This document shows, piece by piece, positions 23,609-34,225 of a stretch of 64,000 nucleotides of DNA. Source of the stretch: Deinococcus depolymerans. Lineage in GTDB: Bacteria > Deinococcota > Deinococci > Deinococcales > Deinococcaceae. The position numbers and the translations under genes are program-made. The stretch lies in NCBI RefSeq assembly GCF_039522025.1, contig NZ_BAAADB010000031.1, positions 103,264-167,263 on the forward strand, written 5' to 3'. The notes beneath the pieces were generated by a model. That model ran no database searches and was not told where the DNA came from. It was given only the letters and a program-made list of their open reading frames with translations. Within the stretch, counting starts at the first letter, position 1; every line of letters begins with the position of its first letter.

Positions 23609-24937
23609 TTACGCCGGTTGTGCGTTCCCCAGCTTGCGCCCCTCGCCGTGTTCCTCGGCCTGCACGTCGGCGTTCACGGGTGGGAGCTGCTCGCCGTTGA
23701 GGACGCGGGTGAGGCGGTTCATGTCGAGTGCTTTCTCGCTGCGGGCGACGACGAGGGTGGCGACGCCGTTGCCGATGATGTTGGTGATGGCTCGGCCCTC
23801 GCTCATGAAGCGGTCGATGCCGAGGATCAGGGCGAGGCCCGCGACGGGGACGGTGCCGAGTGCGGCGAGGGTCCCGGCGAGGACGACGAAGCCGCTGCCG
23901 GTGACGCCCGCGGCGCCCTTGCTGGTGAGCAGGAGGATGGCCAGCAGGGCGAGTTCCTGCGCGAAACTCAGGTCGGTGTTGGTGGCCTGGGCGATGAACA
24001 CGGCGGCCATGGTCAGGTAGATGCTGGTGCCGTCGAGGTTGAAGGAGTACCCGGTGGGGACGACGAGCCCGACGACGCTCTTGTTCGCGCCGGCGTGTTC
24101 GAGTTTGGCCATGAGGCGCGGCAGGGCGCTCTCGCTGGAGCTGGTGCCCAGCACGAGCAGCAGTTCTTCCTTGATGTAGCGCAGGAATTTCAGCAGGCTG
24201 AATCCGGCGAGTCTGGCGATGACGTTCAGCAGGACGAACACGAACAGGGCGCAGGTGACGTAGAAGGTGCCCATCAGGTACGCGAGCTGCTGGAGGCTGC
24301 CGACGCCGTACTTGCCGATGGTGAAGGCCATCGCGCCGAACGCTCCGACGGGGGCGAGTTTCATGATGAAGCCCAGGATCTGGAACACCAGGACGCTGAC
24401 GGCGTCGATGCCTTTCAGGACGCGCTGCCCGAGGTCACCCATGCGGATCAGGGCGAAGCCGCTCAGGAGCGCGATGAGCAGCACCTGCAGCAGGTCGCCC
24501 TCGGTGAAGGCACTGACGAAGGTGGTGGGGATGATGTGCAGCACGAAGTCCGCGACGGTCTGTTCGCCGGCGGCGTCGGTGTACTTGGTGATGGCGCTGG
24601 TGTCGAGGGTGGCGGGGTTGATGTTCATGCCGCGCCCGGGGCCGACGAGGTTCACGACGACCAGCCCGATCAGCAGGGCGGCGGTGGTGACGACCTCGAA
24701 GTACAGCAGGGCCTTGCCGCCCACCCGGCCGATCTTCCTGGTGTCGCGCATGCTGGCGACGCCGCTGACGACCGTGCAGAAGATGATGGGGCCGATGACG
24801 ACCTTGATCAGTTTGATGAAGCCGTCCCCGAGGGGCTTGAGCGCTTCGCCGACGGTGGGGAAGAAATGGCCGACGAGCACGCCGATCACGATGGCGGTCA
24901 GCACCTGCGCGTAGAGGCTGCGGAACAGTCTGGGCAT
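23609..24937 (-). CDS. dctA: C4-dicarboxylate/proton (or sodium) symporter, DctA type
   Basis: The 442-residue carrier has the family fingerprints of DAACS/glutamate-type symporters: about eight membrane helices, [13 protein letters not shown], the serine-rich [12 protein letters not shown] hairpin, [31 protein letters not shown] and [18 protein letters not shown]. These are typical of DctA importers of succinate, fumarate and malate across the inner membrane. GGAGG precedes the ATG. A CitA/DcuS-type two-component system is transcribed divergently 304 bases away and is its probable regulator. Confidence 0.9.
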   Translation of the reverse strand: MPRLFRSLYAQVLTAIVIGVLVGHFFPTVGEALKPLGDGFIKLIKVVIGPIIFCTVVSGVASMRDTRKIGRVGGKALLYFEVVTTAALLIGLVVVNLVGPGRGMNINPATLDTSAITKYTDAAGEQTVADFVLHIIPTTFVSAFTEGDLLQVLLIALLSGFALIRMGDLGQRVLKGIDAVSVLVFQILGFIMKLAPVGAFGAMAFTIGKYGVGSLQQLAYLMGTFYVTCALFVFVLLNVIARLAGFSLLKFLRYIKEELLLVLGTSSSESALPRLMAKLEHAGANKSVVGLVVPTGYSFNLDGTSIYLTMAAVFIAQATNTDLSFAQELALLAILLLTSKGAAGVTGSGFVVLAGTLAALGTVPVAGLALILGIDRFMSEGRAITNIIGNGVATLVVARSEKALDMNRLTRVLNGEQLPPVNADVQAEEHGEGRKLGNAQPA

Positions 24938-25241
24938 GGGGGTCCTCCGGTGCGTCACGGGGGACGCGGGTGGGGCGCGCGGGCCGGGGCGCGCCGTGAG
25001 ATGGGTGGGTGAGCCTGCGCGGGTGCAGGTCGGGGCGGGAGTGTGGTGCCGCCCAGCATGCGTGCGCAGGGGGACGCCTGTCCCCGGCGGGGCGGCGCGC
25101 CCCGCCGGGTGGCGGGAGCTGCGGCCCGTCCCAGTGGGCGCCTTGGGGGCATCGGGGTGGGCGGGGGATTCGTACACGCGGTGAACACAAGGGGCGCAGG
25201 ATGGCTGCAGGGGTGCGGGGCGGGCCTACACTGCGTCCACC
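24938..25241. other. Divergent intergenic region between dctA and its two-component system
   Basis: No gene is seen. TACACT (25227-25232) nine bases before the sensor-kinase GTG is a likely -10 box. The region is very GC rich apart from TGAACACAAG near 25182, and would hold the binding site of the response regulator for dctA. I could not pick out a convincing operator. Confidence 0.35.
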
Positions 25242-26857
25242 GTGCCCTCCCGCCTGCCTGTTCCGTCCCGCGTGCCGCCGCTGGCGCGTGAGGTGGCGCT
25301 GCCGCACACGCCCCGCCTGCTGCGGGTCGGGCCGAGGCTGTTCCTGACGACGCTGGGCGCGTTCCTGCTGCTGGGGCTGCCGGTGGCGGGGCTGGTCAGT
25401 CAGGGCGTCTACGGCGGCATTCACCGGTCGTTCGCGGAGCGGTCCCTGCGCGAGTCGCGGCTGGTGGCGACGCTCCCGCCGGTCGTGGCGGCCCTGTCGG
25501 GGAACGCGGCCGAACGGGCGAACCTGAACGCCCTGATGAACCGTTACCGCGCTCAGCTGGGCGCGGATTACGTGGTGGTCACCGACCGGGACGCGCGGCG
25601 CCTGACGCACCCGAACGCGGCGCAGGTGGGGCAGCGCATGCAGGGCGGGGACTTCACGGCGTTCCTGCGGGGCCGGAGCGTCACGGAGACGGTGCAGGGC
25701 ACGCTGGGCCGCTCGGTGCGGTCGAAGGTGCCCGTCGTGGACGGCGCGGGGCGGGTGCTGGGGCTGGCGAGCGTGGGCTTCCTGCTGCCCCGCCTGCGGG
25801 ACGTGTTCCTGGACGTGCTGCGCGCGGGCCTCCCCTGGTACCTGCTGGCCCTCCTGTCAGCCCTGGCCCTGGCCCTGGGCGTGGCGCGGCGCGTGAAGAC
25901 CGAGATGCTGGGTCTGGAACCCGAGCAGATCGCCGGGGGCCTGCGGCAGTACCGGGCGGTCCTGAACACCCTGGAAGAAGGGGTGCTGGTGGCCCGCGCG
26001 GGGCAGGTGTTCGTGATGAACCCCCAGGCCCGCGCGCTGCTGGGCACCCCGGACGCCGCGCTGCCGCTGCCGTGGCCGCCGGGCCTCCCGCTGCCCGTAC
26101 CAGGGGCCGGGCCGGTCACGGCGGAGGTCGCGGGCCGCCCGGTGCTGCTGGCCGCGCAGGAGGCCGGCGAGGGCGCGGTGGTGGTCACGCTGCGGGACTT
26201 GGCGCGGGTGCGCGCCCTGGCGGACGAGCTGACGCAGTCGCAGCGTTACGCGGAACTGCTGCGGGCGCAGACGCACGAGTTCACGAACCGCCTGCACACC
26301 CTGGCGGGCCTGCTGCACCTGGGCGAGACGCGCGAGGCCCTGGCCCTCATCCACGCGCAGTCGGCGCGGCACGAGGCGCACCTGCAGGCGGTGGGGGCGC
26401 TGCGGCACGTGCGGCTCTCGGCGCTGCTGCTGGGCAAGTTCGACCGCGCGGCGGAACGGGGCGTGACCCTCACCCTCGATCCCCTGTCGGCGCTGCCGGG
26501 CACGCTGCCGCCCGGCGTGCTGGATCTGCTGGAGCTTGCGGCCGGGAACCTGATCGAGAACGCCCTGGAGGCGGCGAGCGGCACGCCGGACGCCGAGGTG
26601 CGGGTGCTGATCGCCACCGACCCGGAAGGCCTGGTGCTGGAGGTCCGTGACACGGGTCCCGGCGTGCCCGCGGCGCTGGCGGGCACCCTGACCGTGCGGG
26701 GCGTGAGCAGCAGGGGTATGGGGCGCGGCGTGGGGCTGGCCCTGGTGGCCGACCGGGCGCAGGCGCTCGGCGCGGTCCTCACGCACGACCGGGTGCGGGC
26801 GGACGGGCGGGACTGGACGCGCTTCACGCTGGACGTGCCCCTCCCCGAGGCCGAAGA

Positions 26858-26861
<4 letters not shown>
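25242..26861 (+). CDS. CitA/DcuS-type sensor histidine kinase, probable dicarboxylate sensor
   Basis: The 539-residue kinase has an N-terminal membrane helix (about 31-53), an extracytoplasmic PAS-like (PASTA/Cache) sensor region (about 55-180), a second helix (about 192-212), a cytoplasmic PAS region and a kinase domain. The phospho-acceptor is H345 in [17 protein letters not shown], the DcuS/CitA-type H-box; the N-box is [11 protein letters not shown], then DTGPGVP and GRGVGLALV. This class senses external C4-dicarboxylates or citrate. The GTG start is the most upstream sensible one. The stop overlaps the response regulator start (ATGA). Confidence 0.85.
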
Positions 26862-27532
<671 letters not shown>

Positions 27533-27675
27533 AGACAGGTGATGGTCGATAGTTGATAGACCGGCTTTCGCCCAGGCTCATGCCGGAGCTTCCATCACCC
27601 ATCACCCTTCCCTGTCCCTGAGCGGGGAACGTGTCACGCTGGGCGTTTCGGGCGGGTGGTACGCTGCGAAGCGCT

Positions 27676-29082
27676 ATGGATTCTTTCGACGTACTGGTGA
27701 TTGGTGGCGGCCCCGCGGGTTACGTGGCGGCCATTCGTGCGGCTCAGCTGGGCTTCAAGACGGCCTGCGTGGACGCCTTCGAGCGGAACGGCAAGGCCAG
27801 CCTGGGGGGCACCTGCCTGAACGTGGGCTGCATTCCCAGCAAGGCGATGCTGGACAGCAGCGAGAAGTTCGAGGTCATGCAGCATGACTTCGCCGAGCAC
27901 GGCATCAACGTGCAGGGCGCGTCCCTGGACATCGCGAAGATGCTGGGCCGCAAGAACGGCGTGGTGGACAAACTGACGGGCGGCGTGGCGTTCCTGTTCA
28001 AGAAGAACAAGATCACGTCGTTCTTCGGGCTGGGCCGACTGGTCCGCGCGGACGGCGACGGCTGGATCGTGGACGCCGCCGGCACCGAGGTCCGCGCCGC
28101 GCGCGTGATCGTCGCGACCGGCAGCAGCCCCCGCGCCCTGCCGCTGGCACCCTTCGGCGGGCACATCGTGGAGAACAGCGGCGCGCTGGAATTCACGGCC
28201 GTCCCGGAGAAACTCGGCGTGATCGGCGCGGGCGTCATCGGCCTGGAGCTCGGCAGCGTCTGGCGCCGCCTGGGCGCGCAGGTGACGGTGCTGGAGGCCC
28301 TGCCGGGCTTCCTGATGGCCGCCGACGACGCCATCGCTAAGGAGGGCCTCAAGCTCTTCAAGAAGCAGGGCCTGGACTTCCACTTCGGCGTGAACATCAC
28401 CGCCGTCGAGCAGGACGACAGCGGCGTCAGCGTCACGTACACCGAGCAGGACAGGGAAGTCACCGCGCGCTTCGACAAGCTGATCGTGTCCATCGGCCGC
28501 GTGCCCCACACCCAGGGCCTCGGGGCCGACGCGGTGGGCCTGGCGCTCGATGAACGCGGCTTCGTGAAGGTCGACCAGCACTACCGCACCAACCTCCAGA
28601 ACGTCTTTGCCATCGGCGACGTGATCGGCGGCGCCATGCTCGCCCACAAGGCCGAGGAGGAGGGCGTGGCCCTCGCCGAGATGCTGGCCGGTCAGGCCGG
28701 GCACGTGAACTACGACGTGATCCCCTGGGTGATCTACACCAGCCCCGAGATCGCCTGGGCCGGCCTGACCGAGAAGCAGGCAAAAGACAGGGGCCTGAAC
28801 ATCAAGACCGGGCAGTTCCCATTCAGCGCGAACGGCCGCGCCCTCGGCCACGGCGACACGCGCGGCTTCGTGAAGATCATCGCCGACGCCCAGACCGACA
28901 AACTCCTGGGCGTGCACATGATCGGCGGCGGCGTCAGCGAACTGATCGGCGAGGTCGTGGCGATCATGGAGTTCGGCGGCAGCAGCGAGGACCTCGCCCG
29001 CACCGTCCACGCCCACCCCACCCTGTCCGAGGTCGTCAAGGAAGCCGCACTGGCCACCGACAAACGCGCCCTGCACATGTAA
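27676..29082 (+). CDS. lpdA: Dihydrolipoyl dehydrogenase (E3)
   Basis: The 468-residue flavoprotein has the FAD-binding [12 protein letters not shown] (8-19), the redox-active disulfide [13 protein letters not shown] (C47, C52), the NAD-binding [15 protein letters not shown], the second FAD motif NVFAIGDV and the C-terminal active-site pair HAHPTLSE. It reoxidises lipoamide for pyruvate, 2-oxoglutarate or branched-chain dehydrogenase complexes or the glycine cleavage system. E1 and E2 genes are not adjacent, so it is probably a shared E3. TACGCT lies ten bases before the ATG; the upstream frame from 27631 has no start signal. Confidence 0.93.
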   Translation: MDSFDVLVIGGGPAGYVAAIRAAQLGFKTACVDAFERNGKASLGGTCLNVGCIPSKAMLDSSEKFEVMQHDFAEHGINVQGASLDIAKMLGRKNGVVDKLTGGVAFLFKKNKITSFFGLGRLVRADGDGWIVDAAGTEVRAARVIVATGSSPRALPLAPFGGHIVENSGALEFTAVPEKLGVIGAGVIGLELGSVWRRLGAQVTVLEALPGFLMAADDAIAKEGLKLFKKQGLDFHFGVNITAVEQDDSGVSVTYTEQDREVTARFDKLIVSIGRVPHTQGLGADAVGLALDERGFVKVDQHYRTNLQNVFAIGDVIGGAMLAHKAEEEGVALAEMLAGQAGHVNYDVIPWVIYTSPEIAWAGLTEKQAKDRGLNIKTGQFPFSANGRALGHGDTRGFVKIIADAQTDKLLGVHMIGGGVSELIGEVVAIMEFGGSSEDLARTVHAHPTLSEVVKEAALATDKRALHM

Positions 29083-29095
29083 AAACCGCACTCCG

Positions 29096-29127
29096 GGCGG
29101 GGCGTGACCAGCGAGGTCCGCCCCGCC
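29096..29127 (+). terminator. Terminator after lpdA
   Basis: GGCGGGGCG and CGCCCCGCC form a 9-bp stem with a 14-base loop, followed by TTTCAC. Confidence 0.7.
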
Positions 29128-29151
29128 TTTCACGTGCACCGCACATACCCC

Positions 29152-29180
29152 TTGACGAATTCACGCCAACCCTGTATCTT
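29152..29180 (+). promoter_or_regulatory. Strong promoter of the tRNA-Glu gene
   Basis: TTGACG (29152-29157) and TATCTT (29175-29180) are separated by exactly 17 bases. Transcription would begin near 29187, about 70 bases before the mature tRNA. Confidence 0.75.
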
Positions 29181-29243
29181 TCTGTGCGTGCCGGAAACGG
29201 CGCCCCTTGAAAGGCAGGAAGCGAAGGCGCAAGCCAACGACAA

Positions 29244-29330
<87 letters not shown>

Positions 29331-29334
29331 CGAA

Positions 29335-29371
29335 CGCTCGCCTCTGCACCCGCAGAGGCGAGCGGTTTTTT
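29335..29371 (+). terminator. Rho-independent terminator of the tRNA-Glu gene
   Basis: CGCTCGCCTCTGC and GCAGAGGCGAGCG form a 13-bp stem, followed by GTTTTTT, the most canonical terminator in the window. Confidence 0.92.
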
Positions 29372-29504
29372 AGGGCTCACGGGGGAGGCAAGGCAGGCAC
29401 CATTCCAAGCCCCCGCCCCGTGGGCCCGGCCGGTCACCACGGTGGTCTTTTCCGCCCGGCGCCAACCACATGGTCCTCCACGTCTGCTACATGCGCCGCT
29501 CTGT

Positions 29505-30323
29505 TCAGCTGCCTCCAGAAGCAGGGCGGCCCTCCGGCGTGAACTGAATCCGGTCCAGGAACAGGTTGCGGTACTGCACCTGACGGCCGGCGAAATTGGT
29601 CACCGACAGCTGCACCGGGGCCGTGCTGTTCAGCGGCAGCCGCAGCGAGACGCGACTGCGGACCTCACGGTCCAGCAGCGTCCGGCCCGCCTGGGTCAGG
29701 CGGAGCTGGGGGCCAGACCCGTCCACCACCGGCCCGCTGACCGTCAGGAACAGCGTCCCGGCCGTGCAGGGTTCCAGCCGCTGTCCTCGCTGGTCATACA
29801 CCGCCCCGGTCACGGCGTTCCGGAACTCGACACGCTCGTCGCGCACTAGGGCTGACACGCAGCTCCGGGTGCCGGTGATCGCCAAGCGCTCAATCGTCAC
29901 AATGCGGTAAAGGGCGTCGGTCTCGTCATTTGGAAATGACAGAATCACGCGGCCGCTGGGCCCCACTGGCACGGTCAGCACCCTGAGTGCGCGGACCGGC
30001 GTCTCGGTCTGCTCCTCGTCGTTGCGCACCACCAGCACAGGGGGGCCGCCGTTGCTCGACACGTCACCGTGCGCCTCGATCCGCAGCTGTCCCGGACGGC
30101 AGTACTCCAGTTCCAGCGTGCCGGGAATAGCGAAAAACCCGTGGCTGCCGTGCCACTCTCCGGGCAGCGCCGGCGGTTGCGCACTCGTGAAGTTGGTGCG
30201 GCCGGCCCGGCACTCGCTCCCCGCCAGCGAGGACGGCAGCGCTGGGTCGTCAGGGAGGTGCAGCACCGCCGCACCCAGCAACACGAGCGTGGCCGCCATG
30301 AGTAGCGCCGCGGGCCACTTCAC
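29505..30323 (-). CDS. Membrane-anchored exported protein of the polysaccharide locus, unknown function
   Basis: The 272-residue product has one N-terminal membrane helix (ALLMAATLVLLGAAVLHL) and a beta-rich exported part with five or six cysteines (ECRAGR, EYCRPG, SCVSALVRD, EPCTAG). The GTG start overlaps the stop of the O-antigen-ligase-like gene (GTGA, 30320-30323), so both proteins are made together. The end of the ligase-like protein (LYRAQLRACRQSCVTVAV) has similar beta-rich carbohydrate-binding-like sequence. It may help attach or modify surface glycan. No family recognised. Confidence 0.6.
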   Translation of the reverse strand: MKWPAALLMAATLVLLGAAVLHLPDDPALPSSLAGSECRAGRTNFTSAQPPALPGEWHGSHGFFAIPGTLELEYCRPGQLRIEAHGDVSSNGGPPVLVVRNDEEQTETPVRALRVLTVPVGPSGRVILSFPNDETDALYRIVTIERLAITGTRSCVSALVRDERVEFRNAVTGAVYDQRGQRLEPCTAGTLFLTVSGPVVDGSGPQLRLTQAGRTLLDREVRSRVSLRLPLNSTAPVQLSVTNFAGRQVQYRNLFLDRIQFTPEGRPASGGS

Positions 30324-31894
30324 GGCTTCACCATGACCTTCCAGCTGGTGCGGCTCAGAGCACGCGTCCGCCAGGGCGCGCTGCGGCCCGGCCACAGGCG
30401 CAGCTGCAGCTCGTAGGGCTGGCCGTCCACACCACCAACCTGACGGCTGCTGGGCAGGGGCCCCAGCAGCCACTGCCACGTGCCGCGCTGGCCAGTCGAG
30501 GAGAATGGGCGCACGGCGACCGTCACGCAGCTCTGACGGCACGCGCGCAGCTGCGCGCGGTACAGTCCCGGCGGGACATTGAACTGGGCGGCCGCCGCGT
30601 AGGGCTCGTCAGCCCGCCATGAGGTCGGGGAGATCAGGCCGCTCAGGCTGATCTGACGGTGTGGCGTGGACGGCAGGAAATGCGTCCAGACGGGAAACGC
30701 CATCAGGAGTAGGAGTGCCGCCCCCCAGCCGGCCGCGGCCGGCCAGCGCGGAGGGTGCCGGGTCAAGGCGCCGCCCGCAGCCACCCAGAACACGGCAGAG
30801 AAGAACGGGCCAGGCACCAGCGTGACGTTGTCCGTCAGGTCACCTAGCAGCAGGGCCGCCACCAGCGTCAGGATCAGCGGGGGACTGGCCGAGGCGGCGG
30901 CCAGGACAGCCCCCAGCAGCAGGAAGAGCCCGGCCGTGCCCAGCAGCCCGGTTTCCCCCAACGCCTGCACCAGACCATTATGCGCGATTACCCAGGTGTT
31001 GTTCACCTGTTCCACGGCGGCCGGGCAGCCCACACCCCGCACTTCCAGCGCCTCGAACCAAGTGCAGCTCTCTCCGGGCGGCGCGATCCGCGGACCGAGC
31101 AGCAGCGTGCCGTTGCCCGCCCAGGGCTGCGCCCGGGCGACGCTCAGGGCGTCGTCCCAGATCAGGTCACGTCCAGTCAGGTCCAGGGTCACCAGACGCT
31201 CCAGCGGCCGCTGCTCGGCGCTGCTGCCGAGCAGCAGCGCGCCCAGCGCCACGGTGCCCAGCAGCGCGGCGCCCAGCAGGTGCTGGCGCCTGAGGGTGCG
31301 CCAGCCCAGCAGCAGCGCGGTGCCCAGCAGAGCCACGGCCAGCGGCCCGCGGCTCCCGCTGAGCAGCGCAGTGAGTACACCCAGCCCGCCCAGCATCAGG
31401 CGCCACGGCAGGCCCTGACGCCACGACTCACCCGGCTGCCTGTCCAGGGCCAGCCACAGCCCCAGCGCGCCGGCCAGTCCCAGCGACACTGGCGTGACGT
31501 AGGGATGACTCAGCCGAAGCTGCGTGAGGTCCCACCCTTGAAGGGCCAGACCGTTGATCAGCGCCGTCACGTACACCACGAGCAGGCCCCAGCGCAGGGC
31601 CCGCAGGGTTGCAGGTTCTCCCAGCCGCGACCCCAGGCACAGCAACCCCACCAGCAGTGTCATGCGCAGCACGGTGGTCCCCAGCGCCAGCAGCGGGCCC
31701 GGGCTGAGCAGAGCCGCGAGCAGCTGCGTCCCCACGAACACCCCCACCAAGGCCTGCACCACGCGCGGCAGGCTGCGCCACTGCCGCAGGCCCACGGCCC
31801 CGCCCAGAAGCAGCGGGGGCACTACCGGCAGCAGGGCCAGCCACACCAGCCAGCGGCGCGGCGCCGCAATACCCGAATCAGGAGAGACACTCAT
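30320..31894 (-). CDS. O-antigen ligase/Wzy-family membrane protein with extra C-terminal domain
   Basis: The 524-residue protein has 10-12 membrane helices and the Wzy_C/WaaL-type loop: GRDLIWDDALSVARAQP, then NNTWVIAHNGLVQALGETGLLG, containing the H-N signature of this superfamily. After the last helix (about residue 410) it has an additional 110-residue, beta-rich extracytoplasmic domain that is not usual for WaaL. Deinococci lack LPS, so it may ligate polysaccharide to another carrier or act as a second polymerase. The ATG at 31894 follows TAGCAT by eight bases. Confidence 0.75.
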   Translation of the reverse strand: MSVSPDSGIAAPRRWLVWLALLPVVPPLLLGGAVGLRQWRSLPRVVQALVGVFVGTQLLAALLSPGPLLALGTTVLRMTLLVGLLCLGSRLGEPATLRALRWGLLVVYVTALINGLALQGWDLTQLRLSHPYVTPVSLGLAGALGLWLALDRQPGESWRQGLPWRLMLGGLGVLTALLSGSRGPLAVALLGTALLLGWRTLRRQHLLGAALLGTVALGALLLGSSAEQRPLERLVTLDLTGRDLIWDDALSVARAQPWAGNGTLLLGPRIAPPGESCTWFEALEVRGVGCPAAVEQVNNTWVIAHNGLVQALGETGLLGTAGLFLLLGAVLAAASASPPLILTLVAALLLGDLTDNVTLVPGPFFSAVFWVAAGGALTRHPPRWPAAAGWGAALLLLMAFPVWTHFLPSTPHRQISLSGLISPTSWRADEPYAAAAQFNVPPGLYRAQLRACRQSCVTVAVRPFSSTGQRGTWQWLLGPLPSSRQVGGVDGQPYELQLRLWPGRSAPWRTRALSRTSWKVMVKP

Positions 31895-31956
31895 GCCGCA
31901 CCATGCTACGGGAGTTGCGCCGGGCACAGTGCGCGCCGCCGGCGGGACCACTCACC

Positions 31957-32859
31957 TCAGGGGGCCTGCCCCTGCCCGGCCACGATGGGTGAGTAACGTT
32001 CGTCCGCGCGCCGCTGCTCAGCCATCTCACCGATCATGGCGGGCCAGGCGGGCGGCTGGTAGTTGAATTCCTGACGGAACCGGCTGGAGTCTAGGCTGCG
32101 GTTGATCGCCAGCTGATCATCCGGCTGGATGTCCAGATGCAGCCGGTACGCCTCCCGGATCAGCATCAACAGCTCGTACTTGTCGATCGGTTCACTCGAC
32201 ACCTGATACAGGCCGGACGCCCCGGGATATTCGAGCAGAAGCTTCTCGATGACTCGCGAGAGTTCCAGGGTGGTGAGCCCACTGAAGATCGCCTTCTGGA
32301 AGCCCCTGACCTGCCCCTGCTGGGCTAGCACCCATTCAAGCAGGCTGGTCTTGCGGGACAGTTCAGGTCCGATGATCGAGGTGCGTAGGGTCAGGGCGTG
32401 ACCGTCCGCGACCTCGCCCAGGAACTTGCTGCGGCCGTACAGGTCCTCAGCATCGGGGAAGTCCATTTCCTGGTACATGCCCCTGCGCCCGGAGAAGACG
32501 CAGTCGGTGCTGAGGTGCACCAGCCGCGCGCCGCACAGGCGCGTCAGCTCAGTCAGGCGGTGAGGCAGAAGGGCGTTGATCTCCAAGCTGGGAATGCTCT
32601 CCTTAGCCGTGTGCCGCTGCTTGACGATGCCCACGGCATTGATGACGGCGTCAGGGCGGAAGTCCGCCATCACTTCCGTCAGGCGGTCACTGGAACGGAC
32701 GTCAATGCCGGTGTAGGTGCGCTGCGGGTCGAACAGCCCGTAGCTTGCGTAGGCGCTGAAGTCCTGGCGCACAGTGACGCGCACGTCGTGACGGTCGCGC
32801 ATCTGCCGGTAGAACTGGTGTCCGAACATGCCGTCGCCGCCGAGAATCAAAATTTTCAT
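31957..32859 (-). CDS. RmlD-like SDR reductase, probable UDP-L-sugar 4-ketoreductase
   Basis: The 300-residue protein has the Rossmann motif GGDGMFGH (7-14), LVHLSTDCVFSG (113-124) and the catalytic YGRSK (Y141, K145), as in dTDP-4-dehydrorhamnose reductase. No rhamnose genes (rmlB, rmlC) are present, but FnlA- and FnlC-like genes are, so the substrate is likely the UDP-2-acetamido-2,6-dideoxy-L-hexos-4-ulose made by FnlA. It lacks the C-terminal cupin half of CapF/FnlB. In Vibrio, an RmlD-like reductase (WbvR) does this step toward UDP-L-QuiNAc. It overlaps the upstream glycosyltransferase gene by 4 bases (ATGA). Confidence 0.75.
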   Translation of the reverse strand: MKILILGGDGMFGHQFYRQMRDRHDVRVTVRQDFSAYASYGLFDPQRTYTGIDVRSSDRLTEVMADFRPDAVINAVGIVKQRHTAKESIPSLEINALLPHRLTELTRLCGARLVHLSTDCVFSGRRGMYQEMDFPDAEDLYGRSKFLGEVADGHALTLRTSIIGPELSRKTSLLEWVLAQQGQVRGFQKAIFSGLTTLELSRVIEKLLLEYPGASGLYQVSSEPIDKYELLMLIREAYRLHLDIQPDDQLAINRSLDSSRFRQEFNYQPPAWPAMIGEMAEQRRADERYSPIVAGQGQAP

Positions 32860-34115
32860 GCTGTGTGCTCCTTCGTGATGCCACGCGCCGCCACGCTGCC
32901 AAGCAGCTCGACCAGCTGCCGTAGCAGGTACTGACGCTCAAAGTTACGCAGAAAGTAGCGTCGGCCGCACTCCCCCATCTCTTCACGTTCGGCCGGGGAC
33001 AGCCGGATGAATTCACGCACGGCACGCGCGAGTTCATCCGGCCGCTCCGCCGGCACAGTCAGGCCGGCGCCGGCATCACGGGTCACGCGCGCGCCCTCGC
33101 CGTTGAGAGCCGCCAGCACCGGGCGCCCACACGCCAGGTAGGACTGCAGCTTGGAGGGAATAGTCGCGCGGAACGCAGGGTTGTCCTTGAGGCTGACCAG
33201 CAGCACGTCTGCCAGCGCGAAGAAGCGGGGCATGGTGTCTGCCGGGTGACTGCCGAGCAGCTGCACACAACCCTGCAGGTCCCGGCGCCGGATCTCTTCC
33301 TCCAGCCAGGGGCGCTGGCGGCCGTCTCCCAGGATCAGCCAGCGGACCGGCTCGTGCCGCAGTTCAGCCGCGGCCTCCACGAGGGTTTCCAGATCCTGAC
33401 TGACGCCCAGATTTCCGGCAAACATCAGGTTCATGACACCATCCTGCGGCACGAGGCGCCGTTCCGGCGCGTCGGCTGGCAACTCCACCGGCCGGTAGAA
33501 TGCCTCGGCACTGTTGGGCAGGTACTCGATCCGCGAGAGGCTGACGCCATGATCCACCAGTGAACGTGAGAAAGCCCTGGACTGAACTAGCAGCAGATCA
33601 CAGTGACGGTAGATCCAGCTCACCATCCGGCTCACCAGTGCAAGCGCGCGCCGGTTGCGCAGGCTGCCAGTTGCGACCAGACTCTCCGGCCAGAGGTCCT
33701 GCACCCAGAACACCACGGGGGTCCGGAAGATCCGGCGCAGCAGTGCGGCCGGAAGCCCCACGGTGACTGGCGAGGGCTCGAACACCAGAATCACATCGGG
33801 CCGGCGCAGCAGAAACGGCCCGAACGCAGCGGCGCTCACCGCGAACGACAGGTAATTCAGCAGCAGCCTGCCCCCCCGGCCGTGACCCCGGGCTAGGAGC
33901 GGCACGCGGTGAATTCCGATCTTGCCCAACGCGTCCCGGGCAGGCCCACGCGGCGCGTAGCCGGCCTGGAACTGCCCCGAAGGGTAATTTGGGAAGCCAG
34001 TCAGCACCTCCACCTGATGTCCCTGTTCGTGTAGGCCCTGCGCGACGTCGTTGATGCGGAACGTCTCCGGCCAGAAGTACTGGCTGAGAATCAACACCTT
34101 CAAAACGACGTCCAA
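32856..34115 (-). CDS. GT4 glycosyltransferase, WbuB-like (L-FucNAc/L-QuiNAc transferase candidate)
   Basis: The 419-residue enzyme has a GT-B fold. The N-terminal ILSQYFWPETFRINDVAQGL and the donor-domain FAGNLGVSQDLETLV, SLKDNPAFRATIPSKLQSYL and CGRPVLAAL segments are typical of WbuB-type enzymes that transfer N-acetyl-L-fucosamine in E. coli. It overlaps the RmlD-like reductase gene. The start is uncertain: TTG at 34115 gives MDVVLKVLIL and a second TTG at 34103 gives LKVLILS; neither has a good ribosome-binding site. Cytoplasmic face of the inner membrane. Confidence 0.78.
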   Translation of the reverse strand: MDVVLKVLILSQYFWPETFRINDVAQGLHEQGHQVEVLTGFPNYPSGQFQAGYAPRGPARDALGKIGIHRVPLLARGHGRGGRLLLNYLSFAVSAAAFGPFLLRRPDVILVFEPSPVTVGLPAALLRRIFRTPVVFWVQDLWPESLVATGSLRNRRALALVSRMVSWIYRHCDLLLVQSRAFSRSLVDHGVSLSRIEYLPNSAEAFYRPVELPADAPERRLVPQDGVMNLMFAGNLGVSQDLETLVEAAAELRHEPVRWLILGDGRQRPWLEEEIRRRDLQGCVQLLGSHPADTMPRFFALADVLLVSLKDNPAFRATIPSKLQSYLACGRPVLAALNGEGARVTRDAGAGLTVPAERPDELARAVREFIRLSPAEREEMGECGRRYFLRNFERQYLLRQLVELLGSVAARGITKEHTA

Positions 34116-34225
34116 AGCTGAAATGTGTGCAACTGGACCATACGCTCAATCTACCCGCACGACGCCCCTGATGTCACAGCGGGGGGAGACCACAGGCGCC
34201 CGCACCCGGGCTCTCGCTTCGGCCC

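Noticed and set aside
24435..25610. Arg/His-rich frame opposite the dctA region
   Set aside because: Out-of-frame shadow with low-complexity composition.
31957..32859. dTDP-rhamnose pathway (rmlD)
   Set aside because: No rmlB or rmlC gene is in the locus, while the FnlA- and FnlC-like partners point to a UDP-L-amino sugar.
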